Shown piece by piece: positions 46,600 through 59,113 of a stretch of DNA of 64,000 nucleotides (within the stretch, counting starts at the first letter, position 1; each line of letters opens with the position of its first letter). The position numbers and the translations under genes are program-made. The notes beneath the pieces were generated by a model, which had not been told where the DNA came from, searched no databases, and was given only the letters and a program-made list of their open reading frames with translations. The DNA is taken from contig NW_020954719.1 of the NCBI RefSeq assembly GCF_900497805.2, positions 7,159,729 through 7,223,728 of the forward strand, read 5' to 3'. This DNA is from Vombatus ursinus (taxonomy: Eukaryota > Chordata > Mammalia > Diprotodontia > Vombatidae).

Positions 46600-46874
46600 A
46601 TTAACCTTTGTAAAGTCTTAAAGCTCCAATTATGTCACACTCATACTCAAAAATCTTCAAGAGTTCCCCACTGTCTCTCCCAGTCAGCCTCAAAGCCCTC
46701 TCAAAATATGCCTCCAACCTATTTTATCAGACTACTCTCCCACTACATGCCTGCAAACACCTGATGTGACAGTCAGGCAGTGTTCTCGAGCAAGCCTAAT
46801 ACTTTCTCCCTAAAACTTTATCAGGCTTTTCCTTCCACCCATCCTTCAAGGTTCATCTTAAATGATTTCTCTTT
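46600..46874 (+). mobile_element. L2 3' region, part 1 (split by L1)
   Basis: CCACTGTCTCTCCCAGTCAG, CCCTCTCAAAATATGCCTCC and TCAAGGTTCATCTTAAATGA in L2 order. Continues at 47870 after an L1 insertion. Confidence 0.65.
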
Positions 46875-47869
46875 GAGAAATTTGGAACTATGCTCAAAGG
46901 GCAATAAAAATGTGCATACCCTTTGACCCAGCAATACCACTTCTAGGGCTGTATCCCAAAGAGATCATACAAATGGGAAAAGAATCCCCATGTACAAAAA
47001 TATTTATAGCAGCTCTTTTTGTGGTGGCAAAGAATTGGAAATTGAGAGAATGCCCATCAATTGGGGAATGGCTGAACAAGTTGTGGTATATGAATGTAAT
47101 GGAATACTGTTGTGCTATAAGAAATGATGAGCAGACGGACTTCAGAAAGACTTGTATAGACTGATGCTGAGTGAAGTGAGCAGAACTAGGAGAAAGGTGT
47201 ACAAAATAACAGCCACATTGTGTGACGACTAATATTGATAGACTTAGCCCTTCTCAGCAACACAAGGATCTAAGATATCTCCAAAGGCCTCATGATGGAA
47301 AATGCTATCCACATCCAAAGAAAGAACTATGGAGTTTGAATGCAGATTGAAGCATAATATTTGCTATTTTTTTCTTCTGTTTTGTTTTGTTTTCTCTTTC
47401 TTGTGGTTCTTCTATTGGTTCTAATTCTCCCCTACAACATGACTAATGTGAAAATATGTTTAATAGGAATGTATATGTATAGCCTATATCAGATTACACA
47501 CCTCTTGGAGAGGGAGGCGGGGAGGGAGGGGGAGAAAAACTTAAAACTCAAAAGCTTATGGAAGTGATTATTGATAAACCAAAATAAATTTCAAAAAAAG
47601 AAATGATGAAGCGGACATTTTCAAAGAAACCTAGGAAGACTTGTATGAAATGATGCAGAGTGAAGTGAAAGGAAGCAGAACAATTTGTAAACAAAGACAA
47701 AATTGTAAAGACAAACAACTTTGAAAGACTTGGGAATTCTGATGCACACAATGACCAATTACTGTTCCAAAGAACTCATGATAAAATACATTCTTCTACC
47801 TCCACATAGAGAAGTGATGGACTCAGAGTGCAAGTTAAAACTTTTTTTTTTAGAAAAAAAAAAAAAAAA
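46875..47869 (+). mobile_element. L1 3' ends, nested or tandem, inside L2
   Basis: The first unit carries CCCTTTGACCCAGCAATACC, CAATTGGGGAATGGCTGAAC and a full 3' UTR to an A-rich end near 47598. A second, more diverged L1 segment follows to an A-run. The block is flanked by GATTTCTCTTT (46864-46874) and GATTTCTCCTT (47870-47880). Confidence 0.85.
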
Positions 47870-48110
47870 GATTTCTCCTTCATGAATGTGCCCTTCTTCC
47901 AAACAAAATTTAACCTCTTCCTCTAAGCTCTCGTACTACTTCACCTATATTTCTTATGGCACTTATCACACATCTTATATTGTATTTACTGTATATACCT
48001 GATAATCCAAGAGTTTGTGAACTCGTCAAGGCAGACCTACTTATCTTTGTATAACTCATAGTACCTGGCAGAGGGCCTTGAACATAGAAGGCACTCAAAT
48101 GCACACACAA
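47870..48110 (+). mobile_element. L2 3' region, part 2
   Basis: GAATGTGCCCTTCTTCCAAA..., GTTTGTGAACTCGTCAAGGC AGACC and CTGGCAGAGGGCCTTGAACA, ending like an L2 3' end. Confidence 0.65.
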
Positions 48111-48239
48111 CAACATACTCACAATTGCTGAACTGAAAAGTTTATCTGTATGTCAGCTGTTTGGGACTCAGAAACACAGGAACAGTATTATATGTGACAT
48201 TTGGGGTACCAGAACAACTTATAAAATCCTTTTATTATA

Positions 48240-48930
48240 ACACATAGTATACCTGTGTGGAAGCATATTTTTGGAGCCTTTTTAATTCAGTGGATAATAT
48301 TAAGAAAAAATTTTCTCCAGCTTAACCTTTCCCAGACTTTTCCTTTTGGAAAAAGAAGAATAGAAGGTCAAAACCAAAGGTCAAATCGAAAACAAAACTA
48401 ATGCCTCCGGAAAATGGATTAAAGGTGATAAAACGTAAAACAAGTACTTTTTGTCTAATTAAGGTCATTGCATTCTCTATCTCATGAAGTCACTGGGGAC
48501 AGGGTATTGGTCATAGAGAGGAAGCCCTTTCAATCCTTAAGAACAGTAATCTGGCAAAGAATTGAGTACTCTTAGGAGAAGATTAAGTGACTATCATTCT
48601 ATTCGATGCAGTTGAATGGAACCCCCAAAGCTGTATTTTAACCTATCCATGACCTTTTCTTTATTTAACATTTCTATAAATGTTACTTCAAATTGCCTTG
48701 TCATAGAAAGATGTTCAAAAGCATAGGGGACTATGTCAGTTTGGACTTTTCGCTCTCTAAGTTAGAGATGCTTCAATTTAGAATAATGTTAAATTAGTAA
48801 AACTTTCTGGCAGATTGAACCTATAACACTGAATACAGTATTAATATTTTTTTCTTCAACACCTGAAATACATATTGTACTAATAGTTCTATATAGCAGC
48901 TGTAGTTTGGAAAAGGAAAAATTTTTATAT
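48240..48930 (+). repeat. Unclassified repeat, copy 1 of a co-linear pair
   Basis: Shares an ordered set of blocks with 60645-61690: TGTGGAAGCATATT, CTTTTCC-AGA, AAATGGATTAAAG, TGTATTTTAAC, AAATTG(C/T)CTTGT and AC(T)GA-TA-AGTATTAATATTTTT. Confidence 0.6.
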
Positions 48931-49550
48931 CTTGAAGATAACATCTTTCCCTCTTACCATTCTGCCTCTCCCCCGCCCTTGCTAAGTGAAAGGTGTTAAT
49001 AGTTCTCTCCCTATTATATGACTTATGGAGCCTAAACAGTTAAATAAAATTTCCAACTGAGTGAAACTGGGGAGTAGCTGGAAAATGGAAATAGAATGGG
49101 CAACTACCTACAAACTAACAACTTTTCAAATTAAGGACTAATGATAGAAAGATATGGTTGGATAACAGAATAGATGGGATAGAGAAAGAAGCCTGAATAT
49201 GGGACCTCATCATATGAAATCCAAAAATTAAAGCAGAGTCCTTCAAGAATTAAGTTTCCATTCCAATATAGGTAGCAACTGATTTGATGCCAATAGAAAC
49301 AAACAAATCAACACTAAAAACAGTGAAGTTTTGACCCAGGCTTCCGCATGATCCCAGAGTCATAGAATTCTAGAACTGAAAAAACCCAGATGGAGAAAGA
49401 TGAGGTTTTTCCTCTCCTAAATACATTACTAAAGCAATAGAAGGGAGCAGCTGACAGTAAAGCATAATAAAGTCTGGAATGGGGGTTAGATGGGCAGAAT
49501 GAGTAAAATAAAACTATTTTATTGAATTTACTTATTTTTATTGTATCTTA
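48931..49550 (-). other. FMNL3: FMNL3 intron 1, unique stretch
   Basis: AT-rich. No repeat or gene recognised. Confidence 0.45.
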
Positions 49551-49559
49551 TTTATTTTA

Positions 49560-49655
49560 GTAAAGTGCTAAGTATTCAAATACAAAAATAAAGATAGTAT
49601 CTGCCTTCAAGGAGCTTATGTTCTAACGGGAGACACAACACATAAGGAAATACCA
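49560..49655 (-). mobile_element. L2 3' end, reverse
   Basis: AGTGCTAAGTATTCAAATAC and CTTCAAGGAGCTTATGTTCTA, followed by a 10-G run (49658-49667). Confidence 0.65.
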
Positions 49656-49844
49656 GTGGGGGGGGGGCATTTTGATCAGGAAAGTACAGGGATGATGACT
49701 GGGGCCACAGTTAGGGAACAGAATGACTCACCTTATCCAGGAAAAATGGCAGAGTTGATTTGCTAATGGTTCATTGCTCTACACCTAGAGCAACCTGAGA
49801 AGGGAAGAGTAAGAGCTGGAGAGGAGGGAGTGAAGCATGATCAG

Positions 49845-50880
49845 TCAATCTAGTATTTGTTAAGTACTTAATATATGGAAGGCATTGTACTAAGAGCGTG
49901 GAGATGTAAAGAAAAGAAAAACCTGGTCCCTAACTTCAAGAACCTCACATTCTAATGGGGGAAGCAACATGTAAGCAACTAGGTCCACACAAGACACAGA
50001 AAGAGTAGATAGAAGGTAATCTCAGGGGTAATACACAAGCAGTAGGGAAGGCTGGGAAAGCTTCTGTAGAAGGCAGAACATAAACTGAATAGTGAAGGAA
50101 GTCAGAGAAACCACAAGGCAGAGGTAAAGAGGGAGAACATTCCATGCAGAAGGAACAACCAGTGAAAAGACACTGGCTGTGTCGTGTGTGTGTGTGTGTG
50201 TGTGTGTCTGCATGTGCACACACGTGTACACGTACACACACATGTGTTTGTAAGGAATAAAGTATAAGAAGTCTGGAAAGATAGGAAGAGAACAGCTTAT
50301 GAAAGGCTTTAAAGGTTAAACAGAGCATTTTCTATTTTATCCTGAAGGGTAATAAGGAGCTGCTGGAGTTTACTGAATCAGGGCAGAAGAGAGGGGTGAG
50401 TTGTGGAGTGACATGGTCAGACCTGAGCTTCAGGAAAATCACTTTGGCAACTGAGTGGAGGATGGACAGCAGTGGGGAGATTTGAGGTGGGGAGACCAAC
50501 CAGAAGGCTACTACAATAGTGCAGAAAGGAGGTGATAAGGACTTAAACTAGGGTGGTGGCTGCTATGAGCAGAGAGAAGGGAATATGTGAGAGATGTTAT
50601 GAAATTGGAAATGACAAGACTTAGCAAAAGACTAAAATTGTGGGATGAGTCAGAACGAGGAGTCAAGGATGACACTGAGGTTGCAACGATGGACAACTGG
50701 CTAGGAAAATGGTGGTTCCCTTGCAGTAATAGGGAAATTTGGGGGAGGGAAATGTTTGGGGGAAAGATAATGAATTCTGATTTTGGACGTGTTGAGTATG
50801 AGATGTCGACAACCCTGGAAAAGAGCAAGCTGAATTCTCAGCTTCAGGAAATTATATTGCCCACATCTTAGTGGTGAGGT
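49845..50880 (-). mobile_element. L2-clade LINE, about 1 kb, reverse
   Basis: From the 3' end (GGCATTGTACTAAGAGCGTG) through GAACATTCCATGCAGAAGGA, GTGACATGGTCAGACCTGAG and AGTCAAGGATGACACTGAGG to GTTGAGTATGAGATGTCGAC, the reverse of L2 coding order. A (TG)n tract lies inside. Confidence 0.8.
50184..50250 (+). repeat. (TG)n / alternating purine-pyrimidine tract
   Basis: TG repeats 50184-50208, then CATGTGCACACACGTGTACA and onward, all alternating purine and pyrimidine. Confidence 0.95.
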
Positions 50881-51489
50881 GGGGTGTGTCACTCTGGAAG
50901 AAGAATATTCTTAAACCAAAGGGAGGGAATGTTAGCACTATAATTAGAGAAGTTCCATGGAAACATAGGGACCAAGTACAATATATTGTGAACAATTATG
51001 CCTGGAGGCATGCAGAGGCAGTATTAACTGGGACACTTGAGAAGGATGGGTAGAGGGATGGGGGGGGTACTGCTGTCAGTAAATAACAAGCCTAGCTTAG
51101 AATTGTTTTTAGCATTACTTCTTAGTTTATCTTTTGCCCTGGTTCAAATTCATTTGCATGCTAAACCAGAGAATATCTTAACAATGTCTAACTCAGACAA
51201 AGAAAGAGAAAGGGTAAAAAAGAAAAGGCAACCTTAGCTGAAGGGCATTCTGCTTAGATTTTGTTAGCTGGGTGTAATGGCTATGACTAAACATCTTTCA
51301 GCCCACCCTTATCATAGAGAAGCTGTCCACTACACCCCAGAAGACTAGACCAAAGATAGCCACTGCCTAAAGCTGGCAGAAGGAACAATCCCCAACAGAG
51401 ATGATGCAGCCACCAGCCATTTATACCCAGATACCTAATATATGGCACATACTGGAACTGCATGCAAATAATACTGATAAACAGATGAC

Positions 51490-51676
51490 TACTATACACA
51501 CACACATATAATACATATATATATTTATATCATATATACAAATGACATGGCACCTATAACATGACATTAAACTAGAGATACAAATCTCAACACAGTACAA
51601 AATATGATATAAAAGTTGTATTTTTGACCAAGTACATGTGTATATAAATACATACACACATACATATATATGTATG
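51490..51676 (+). repeat. AT/CA-rich simple repeats
   Basis: ACACACACACATATAATACA at 51496 and TATATAAATACATACACACA near 51650, with unique sequence between. Confidence 0.8.
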
Positions 51677-51915
51677 TTGTTGGTGTTGTTGTTCAGTCAT
51701 TTTTCAGTCATGTCTGACACTTCATGACCCCATTTGGGGTTTTCTTGGTAAAGATACTGGAGTGGTTTGTCATTCCCCTTTCCAGCTTATTTTATAGATG
51801 AGGAAACTGAGGCAAATAGGATTAAATGACTTGCCCAGAGTCACACAGCTAATCTGAGGCTAGATTTGAACTCAGGAAGATGAGTCTTCATGACTCTTTG
51901 TGCCACCTAGCTGCC
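51677..51915 (-). mobile_element. Composite SINE (tRNA head, RTE-like tail), reverse
   Basis: CAGTCATGTCTGACACTTCA, CCCATTTGGGGTTTTCTTGG, GATGAGGAAACTGAGGCAAA and a CCACCTAGCTGCC end. Simple repeats abut both ends. Confidence 0.88.
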
Positions 51916-52050
51916 TATGTGTATATACATATATATATACATATATATATATATATACACACACATACACATATATATACACATATATATATACACACAC
52001 ACATATATACACATACATACACACACACACATATATATATCTTACATATA
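51916..52050 (+). repeat. (TA)n/(CA)n compound microsatellite
   Basis: Mixed TATA and CACA units with no unique interruption over about 130 bp. The open frames on both strands here are a by-product. Confidence 0.95.
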
Positions 52051-52861
52051 AAAACATACAACATGCACCAGAGCAATAATACATGCATAATATTGTATAT
52101 TAGCATAGGAAGCAATGAGTTTAACACAGCAATAAAAGTATGCTGCATAACAAACATAATCTGCACACAGCTCATCAGTAGCAGAGCTGAGACTAGGCCC
52201 CATGTTTCCTGACTCTCGATCTAATGCTCTTCCAACTAACCCGTGAACATATCTTGAGTATATATCATAGCCATCTGGCTATTACCCGTAAAGCTAAGCT
52301 ATGAAAATAGGTTTCCACTGACTTCAAGGGGTTGGTAAGAGGGGGAGGAGTACATCTGCACCCTTGTGGTGGTCATCACTTCCTGGCTATACTAGGAAGA
52401 TGTCTTCTCTCTGGCCACTGTGACACCAGCTGGGTCACTTTATACCTTTTTGAGCATCAGGCCACTTTACAACTCAGGTGAGAAGGTGAGAACGTGTGTT
52501 CTGTCCCAACTGGGTTTTATTCATGTAGCAAAGCCAGTCACTATGGAAGCCCTGAGTCTAAGTGTATGGAAGAAATGAAGCATGGGATCCCATCAAGTTT
52601 TGGTTCCTCAGGAATTAAGGGAACACAGAATGGGGGAAATGTGTGATGGGTGCCAGGAGTGCGAGTCAGCCAAGGCCACAAGCTGTCCTGTTCTCAGTCT
52701 TTCCTCTGGGTTCTTGCCAAACTAAAGGATTTTCACTTTGAAAAGTCTGGAAGCAGACACCTGCCCTATATTTTGTGTCTTCAGTGCTGAAATGTAATAG
52801 GGAAGGAAGCAATTAGAAACCCCACATACACATTCCCACCCCACAAGGGGTGACAAAAAGG

Positions 52862-53050
52862 ACACCGCATTTGAGGTCACAAGATTTGAGTGGAAATTCT
52901 AACTCTTTGTGATTTCTAGGGAGTTACAAACTTTGAGCCTCAATTTCCTCATCTGTTAAATGGAGATAATATACTTATACCACACCAGTCTCACAGGACT
53001 GTTAGTGTAGTAAAGCACTTCATAAACCATAAAGCACTAAATAAATGTGA
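52862..53050 (+). mobile_element. MIR-family SINE
   Basis: GAGGTCACAAGATTTGAGTG, TTTCCTCATCTGTTAAATGG, AAAGCACTTCATAAACCATAA. Confidence 0.7.
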
Positions 53051-53184
53051 GGTGGTGCTCTTAATCTTGCAAGAACTGAGTCACTGAATGGAGCACCTAC
53101 TTAAGGAAATCAGCAGTACTAAGCCTCTAAGGAGACAACCTCTAAATTAGTCATGTCTCAATCTTTGGTCAATTAGTCTGCCTA

Positions 53185-53360
53185 GGGGCAGCTAGGTGGT
53201 GCAGTGGATAGAGTACAGGCCGTGGAGTAAGGAGGAGCTGAGTTCAAATCCAGCTTCAGAAAACTTGACACTAGTCGTGTGATACTGGGCAAGTCACTTA
53301 ACCCCATTGCCTAGCCCCCCCCCCAAAAAAAAGAAAGAAAGAAAGAAAAGAAAGAAAAAA
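53185..53360 (+). mobile_element. Marsupial tRNA-type SINE with (GAAA)n tail
   Basis: GGGGCAGCTAGGTGGTGCAG, GAGTTCAAATCCAGCTTCAG, GGGCAAGTCACTTAACCCC, then C, A and GAAA runs. Confidence 0.92.
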
Positions 53361-53380
53361 GATGTTCTGCCAGTCACCTG

Positions 53381-53578
53381 TGTTGGGTGTGACCCTGGGC
53401 AAGTCACTTAACTTCTGTCTGCCTCAGTTTCATCACCTGTAAAATGGGGGTAGTAGAAGCACCTTTCTCCCAGGGCTGTTGTAAAGATCAAATGAGATAA
53501 CGTCTACAAAGCACTTTGGCGACCTTAAAGCACTATATTAATGCTAGTTATTATTATCGCTATTATTATTAATATTAA
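53381..53578 (+). mobile_element. MIR-family SINE
   Basis: GTGACCCTGGGCAAGTCACT, CACCTGTAAAATGGGGGTAG, AAAGCACTTTGGCGACCTTA, TTATTATT end. Confidence 0.85.
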
Positions 53579-53954
53579 GCCCTGCAGAGATATCCACACC
53601 AATTGTTTGCTTATCGTCTCCCTAGGATTTGATCAAAACATTTAGTAAAACTGAGTGCCACAATCTTGAAGATGGAAACTCTAGTAAGGAAGTGAGGGAG
53701 AAAGGCAATAGTCAAAACGGTCAGAACAGAAAAATGGGTAGGAAGGGAAAGAAAATCAAATTGGAAACAGAACGGATAAGAAAATTGGGGGGGAGAAAGT
53801 CCCTAATGCTACTTACACACATATGCAGTCTATAATAAGGAAGAAGCAGAAATGGTGCCGATGCTCTGGATAAAAGTCTAAAATTGATATTCCACCTTAG
53901 TCACAGATCAGCGCAGAGCAGGTATTAGCCTAATCTAAGGCCAAACCTCTTAAG

Positions 53955-54165
53955 AACATGGGGTTTTGAGTGAGAGATTCTGGGTTTGAATCCCTAGCTT
54001 TGTACCATTTTAAAATCAGAGGTCCCCAGTTCAGATCCCAACTCTGCTCCTTTTCTATCCGTGTGACTTTGGACCGGACACTTCACCTCTCATCTGTAAA
54101 ATGGGGAGTTTAGCCTAACAACCTCTAAAGCTCCCCCCTAAACTCTAAATCTATGTGATCTTATG
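53955..54165 (+). mobile_element. MIR-like SINE
   Basis: CTGGGTTTGAATCCCTAGCT, GTGACTTTGGACCGGACACT, CATCTGTAAAATGGGGAGTT. Possibly two MIR pieces. Confidence 0.55.
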
Positions 54166-54514
54166 ATCTGTGGTCAGAAGATCTTAGCCTTATGTTCCTC
54201 ATTGCTGCTCCATCACAAAATAGAAGGGTTGAGGTTTCTCCAAGGATTTAGTCTCTGCTTTGACTTTATCTACTTCCCTGAGCTGGGACACGAAAAATCC
54301 AAACAGATAATAGAAACAAGAATTTATTTTTTTAAAGGGCTTCTGGTTTAGGTTTACACCAATCATGGTAATCCCAGGAATGGAGGCAAAAGCGGCAAAT
54401 CTTAAAAGGAAAGGAAGAAAATGTTCAAAAACTTTCCCAGTGAGGCGGTTTGGGAGGCTTTGAGAAAGGCCCAGGAAGTGGGCTTATTTTGAGCAAATCA
54501 TACATTTAGCAGAA

Positions 54515-54648
54515 GTCATCTAATCCAACCTCTTTATTTCAGAGATGAAAGTACTAAGGCCCAAAGAAGGGAACTGATTTACCAAAGTTACATAAGTGGC
54601 AAAGCCAGGATTCAAATCCAGGTGCTCTGACCTCAAGTCCAGCACCTT
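54515..54648 (-). mobile_element. MIR-family SINE, reverse
   Basis: TTTCAGAGATGAAAGTACTA, GCAAAGCCAGGATTCAAATC and CTCTGACCTCAAGTCCAGCA. Confidence 0.65.
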
Positions 54649-57328
54649 GAGACCAATCTTAAGATAAAGGCCTGAATATAAAATGCTGTTTTGCTGTAGG
54701 TAACCACTTCTTTAGCTCCTTCTCCACTCCTCCAAATATTCCTGTCTCTGAAATTTCCCACCAGTACTGCTGTAGTCCCCCTAAAGGAAAGTTCCCCTGC
54801 AGCCTGGTTCAGCTTTCCATCCAAGGGAACTAAGCCTAGAACTCCCCAGGAGATGAAACAGGAAGGACATTGTTCTAAGTACCATATGTTTTTCTTAATG
54901 CTACTGAGTCATTGGCAAAATGCCACTACAATATAAATCAACTATATCTTCTGTGACCATCAGAACTGGCCATGTCCTTAGCAGAACCAGGCAAACCCTA
55001 TAGCCCAGGTCAGTGGCTGGCTGGTGCCACCAAATGGGTAATTCCAGACACCAGAGCCCACTCCCAGACTCCAATGGAAGAGGTGGGAGAGTCTCAAATA
55101 CCCTTAATATGTCTCTACTTATAGTAAGGCCGGGCCCATTTGGCCATTGTTCTCAATGAGTTAAGTCCCTCCCTGAACCAACCCTAGAGATGGCAGGATG
55201 CTCAATTCATGTTGCCCTGCTTCCCCTCTGAGGCCACAGCCAGTCCTGATGCAGTAGCAGCTCCCAGACAATGAGGGTTATTTTCAGCCAGTGACTTTAA
55301 CACAAGCCAGCTGGCTTGTATGCTGGGCGGGAGTCCTCCTCCACCCAGCCCTCCCAGAGGGCTCATAGCCCACACTACTGCCTTCACTGTTTGTTTATCT
55401 TGTTGTTTCAGCTTAGCTCCTCCTAACTCCAAAATAAGACGCAATTCTGTGTGATAAAGAAGTTTGATCAAAGGTAAAGAGCCAAAATTTTATGTCCAAA
55501 CATAAAAGGCATGTTTCCCCCCTAAAACACCCACATTTTTCTCCAGCCTATAGGCAGTAACTGCCGACAGTGGGAGTGTTGGGAGGACTGAGCTTATTGA
55601 CTGGGTGATCTCCAGGCAGTCCGACTCTGTGGTCAACTATGACGACAAAGCACACCAAAGCTGCTTTTTCTGCCTTTCCCCTTACTACCCAACCCCCACC
55701 TCTGGAGTTTGAGTTTAGAGAAGAGAATCTGAGACAGACAGTCCTGGAATGAGACTGAGTCAATTACTAAAAGCCTTTGGGAGAACTATATCCTGTGGCA
55801 GAAAGGAAATAGCAGGAACAGCTAATGACACTTGGCCAGAGGTAGATCCAGCCCCTGGCTTACTGTAGGGAGGATGGAAGCAGGGCACTGTGAGTCTCAT
55901 CAGCCAGCTTTCCCCAGACCAAAAGACTTTAGAAAGTGAAGAAGTAGCAGGCAGCAATTTCCAAAAGGGTTTACACTCAGGACACTCTTTGTGGCTATCT
56001 CAAGCTGCCACTATGGGCACACAACTCTTCTGTATGCCCAACACATTCACAAGACCTAAGGAAGTAGCCACACTGGGGCCCCTTCATGGAAGGAAGAGTT
56101 TCTCTGTCAGCAAGACTTCCAAGCTTATAGGAAAATACTCAAGGCATTCTCTGATCAAAGTTATTTGAAAAAATGGATGACTCCTTGACTGGAACACTGA
56201 TAGTTAATCAACACAATCCTGGATCATGGCTTTCCAGAGTGAAACCTCGGTATCTGGGTCCTAAATGTTAATCAACAGTCACTTCCAGTGGGATCAAAGC
56301 CCATATCAATGTGGTCATATTGGATTTGTGACCCAAATATTTATCTTGTTGAGCAGTTACTGCACAAGTCACCAAGAAATCTGGGAGAAAAAAAAATGGA
56401 TCCATTTGGGTGACTGCTCCATTATCAGGATCTTCCAATAGAATCTGAAAAAGACAAGGGAAAAGAGATGCCTTCTATATGAAAAAATACTTGCCCAGAA
56501 AGCCAAAGACTTTCCCAGAAAACTGGGTTTTTGTTAGGACTGTAGGCAAATGATAACCACTCTGAGCTTTAGAATCTTTATTCTTGCCTCCTTGTTTTAC
56601 CAATGCTCTCTCAGCCCTAACATTCAACAGGTCTGTGATTTCTCTACGGTAAGCGAGGAGCAAAGCAATATGGTTCAGCTCATTGCTATATCACACTCTG
56701 CTCTTGAGGGAGAGTTGAGCTTCCTCTGCCCCTCTCAGGAATTCTAAGCAGGAAGAGTAAAGGGGACAAGAACAAACCAATTGCTACTTCTAGACAATGC
56801 AAAGGAACACCACATGGGGAAATGGCGCTGGCCAGTGCTACAAGTTTAGGGGAGACACAAAGTAAATATAAAATAGAAGCGAAAACAAGACAGAATTACT
56901 TTAGATTCTTGTAGCACTTGATGCTCACAAAGTGCTTTCAGCTACTTTTTCATTAAGTCCAACCTCAGATGAGTGATGCCTAAACCCTGACTTATCATCT
57001 GCATGGGATCCCGATTTTCCCCAACAATCTCTTCCAGAACAGCCAGCAGTATCAGCCCTGCTTGGGCCTGTCAACAACCAATAATCTCAGTTATGGAAAA
57101 AGTTGGTTAGTTCTTCCAAACTCACAAGGCTCAGCAGACCAGCCACTGCAGGACCATGTTCTGCTTGCTGGTTTCCCAACCCAGTGATGCCTCAGACTGG
57201 TGGTTAACCAGACCAAGGCACGCTCCTAGTTACTCACAATGGAAACAAATCATCTGAGGAGAACTAAACTCTTAAAGTCTTTGTGGCAAGAACCTTAGAT
57301 TTTCTCTTTCTAAAACATATTGATCCAT

Positions 57329-57508
57329 GGAAACAGGTTTAACATGATCGCACATGTATAACCTATATCAGATTGCTTGCCATCTTCGGGAAGAAGGGGA
57401 GGGAGAGAAGGAGAAAAATGTGCAACTCAAAATCTTATAAAAAAGAATGTTGAAAACTATCTTTACATGTAATTGGAAAAAAATAAAATACTATTTACCA
57501 AAAAAAAG
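57329..57508 (+). mobile_element. L1 3' end with target-site duplication
   Basis: ATGTATAACCTATATCAGAT, ATGTTGAAAACTATCTTTAC, AATAAAATACTATTT. Flanked by TATTGATCCAT at 57318-57328 and 57509-57519. Confidence 0.9.
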
Positions 57509-57734
57509 TATTGATCCATTCTGTTTTAATACAATAGATACTACCCAAAGAACACTCAAACAATACCCCTAGTTACCCAAAAACAATTAAGTAAAATTGC
57601 CTAATATGATAGTGTAGATAGTAAAAATTATATCATTTTCCAATTTTGTAGTTTATTAATTGTTAAGAAAAAGGAAGGTCGTGTGCTTTAAATCTGAAAG
57701 AATGGTACTGATGTTACCTATTGTTGCCTCTTAG

Positions 57735-57950
57735 TGTTGACTTTACTTACACTTCTGTAGTAACAGAGTATATTGTTCTTTAGGCTCTAGCCTTGAGATT
57801 CCATGTCATCTCATTAAAAGTTTTCCCACATATCTCAGAATTCTTCCTATTTGTTGTTCCCCATGTAGTAATTTTCCACCACATTTATATACCAGTTTAC
57901 TTGGCCATTCCCTGTGAACCTTACATTGCCCCACTGGCCAGCCAGTGTTC
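57735..57950 (-). mobile_element. Old L1 remnant, reverse
   Basis: CCCACATATCTCAGAATTCTT and TTTATATACCAGTTTACTTGGCC follow the reverse L1 3' coding order. Confidence 0.45.
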
Positions 57951-58429
57951 TCTCTTTCCCCAAGGAGTTGTAGTAGTCCTACATAGGGGACCCTAACAAG
58001 AAGAAAGACCACTTGGAGGATACACTGGCTCTGGTGTTGCATTATTAAAGTGTTTGGTCATTGGCAAGAGGTGATTGAACATTTAGTCACCTTTGATTCC
58101 TTCTTTTCATTCATTTATTCAATTTTTCATTCATTTAATACATTAATGATCTGTGATTTTATCCATATGAGCTCCTTCTCCAAAAACACAGAGAGTAACT
58201 CCTCTATGCCTTACTAGATGGCCTTTGGGAGATGCTATGGCTGAAAAAATTTATCATCCCACTGCCAACCTAGTGACAAGGCCTAGCTATTCTAAAATGC
58301 TACTGCCAGGATCAATTCCTTAAAACCTTCCCAATAACTGCATACTCCTCTCTCTGGACTTCATTTCAGAAATCCTAGTCTTTTTTGTTTCCTGTTAAGT
58401 CTCTTGCCTACTCCCTTCACTTGTTTTTT

Positions 58430-58880
58430 AAAAATAAGTTTTATTTATGCCTTTTGATTTTATACCTGTCACTTCTGGATACAGGCCCCATTTATCCCAG
58501 CACAGAAAAACTGAACCCTCCCTAATACTGACAATTGAAAAAAACAAATCACAGCAGCGAGCACAGCTGATGACATGTGCACTATTCTGCCTGCGCAGTC
58601 CCTGCTTCTCTATTAAGAGGAGGGAGCCACGCTTCTTCATCACTTCACTGGGGCAGTTACTGGCTTTTCATTTTAAGCATATGGCTACCTTTTGGTGAGC
58701 TCTTCATCTGCACTGTTGTGATCACATATATCATTCTTCTGGTTTTGCTTATTTCACTCAGTATCAGTCACGCAAATCTACCCATGCTTCTCCGAATTCC
58801 TCAAATTTCTCATTTCTTACTATACAAACAGCACTCCATTACATGGATATGTCACGGTTTCCTCAAACATTCTCTAATCC
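58430..58880 (-). mobile_element. Old L1 remnant, reverse
   Basis: TTTCACTCAGTATCAGTCAC, CTTCTCCGAATTCCTCAAAT and GCACTCCATTACATGGATAT are the reverse of the L1 3' coding part. Confidence 0.55.
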
Positions 58881-58971
58881 AGGGCTTCTTAAACTTTTTC
58901 CATTCACTACCCCATTTCGAGTTTCAGCAGCATTCACTGTCACTGAATGGGCATGATAAAGAGAAAGTCCT

Positions 58972-59113
58972 GGGACAGCTAGGTGGAGCAGTGGATAGAG
59001 CACCGACCCTGGAGTTGGGAGGACCTGAGTTCAAATCCAGCCTCAGACACTTGACACTAGCTGACACTAGGCAAGTCACTTAACCCCAACTGCCTCACCT
59101 AAAAAAAAAAAAG
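58972..59113 (+). mobile_element. Marsupial tRNA-type SINE
   Basis: GGGACAGCTAGGTGGAGCAG, GAGTTCAAATCCAGCCTCAG, GGCAAGTCACTTAACCCC and an A-run. A short AAAGTCC repeat flanks it. Confidence 0.92.

Noticed and set aside
51872-52212. Tyr/Val/Cys- and Thr/His-rich open frames
   Set aside because: By-products of the (TA)n/(CA)n microsatellite.
53185-53300. tRNA-like A and B boxes in SINE heads
   Set aside because: GGTGGTGCAGTGGAT and GAGTTCAAATCC resemble internal Pol III boxes, but no cloverleaf or acceptor stem follows. These are SINEs, not tRNA genes.
58577-59083. 168-codon + frame with hydrophobic segment
   Set aside because: Lies on the antisense of an old L1 and runs into a SINE; no codon or homology support.
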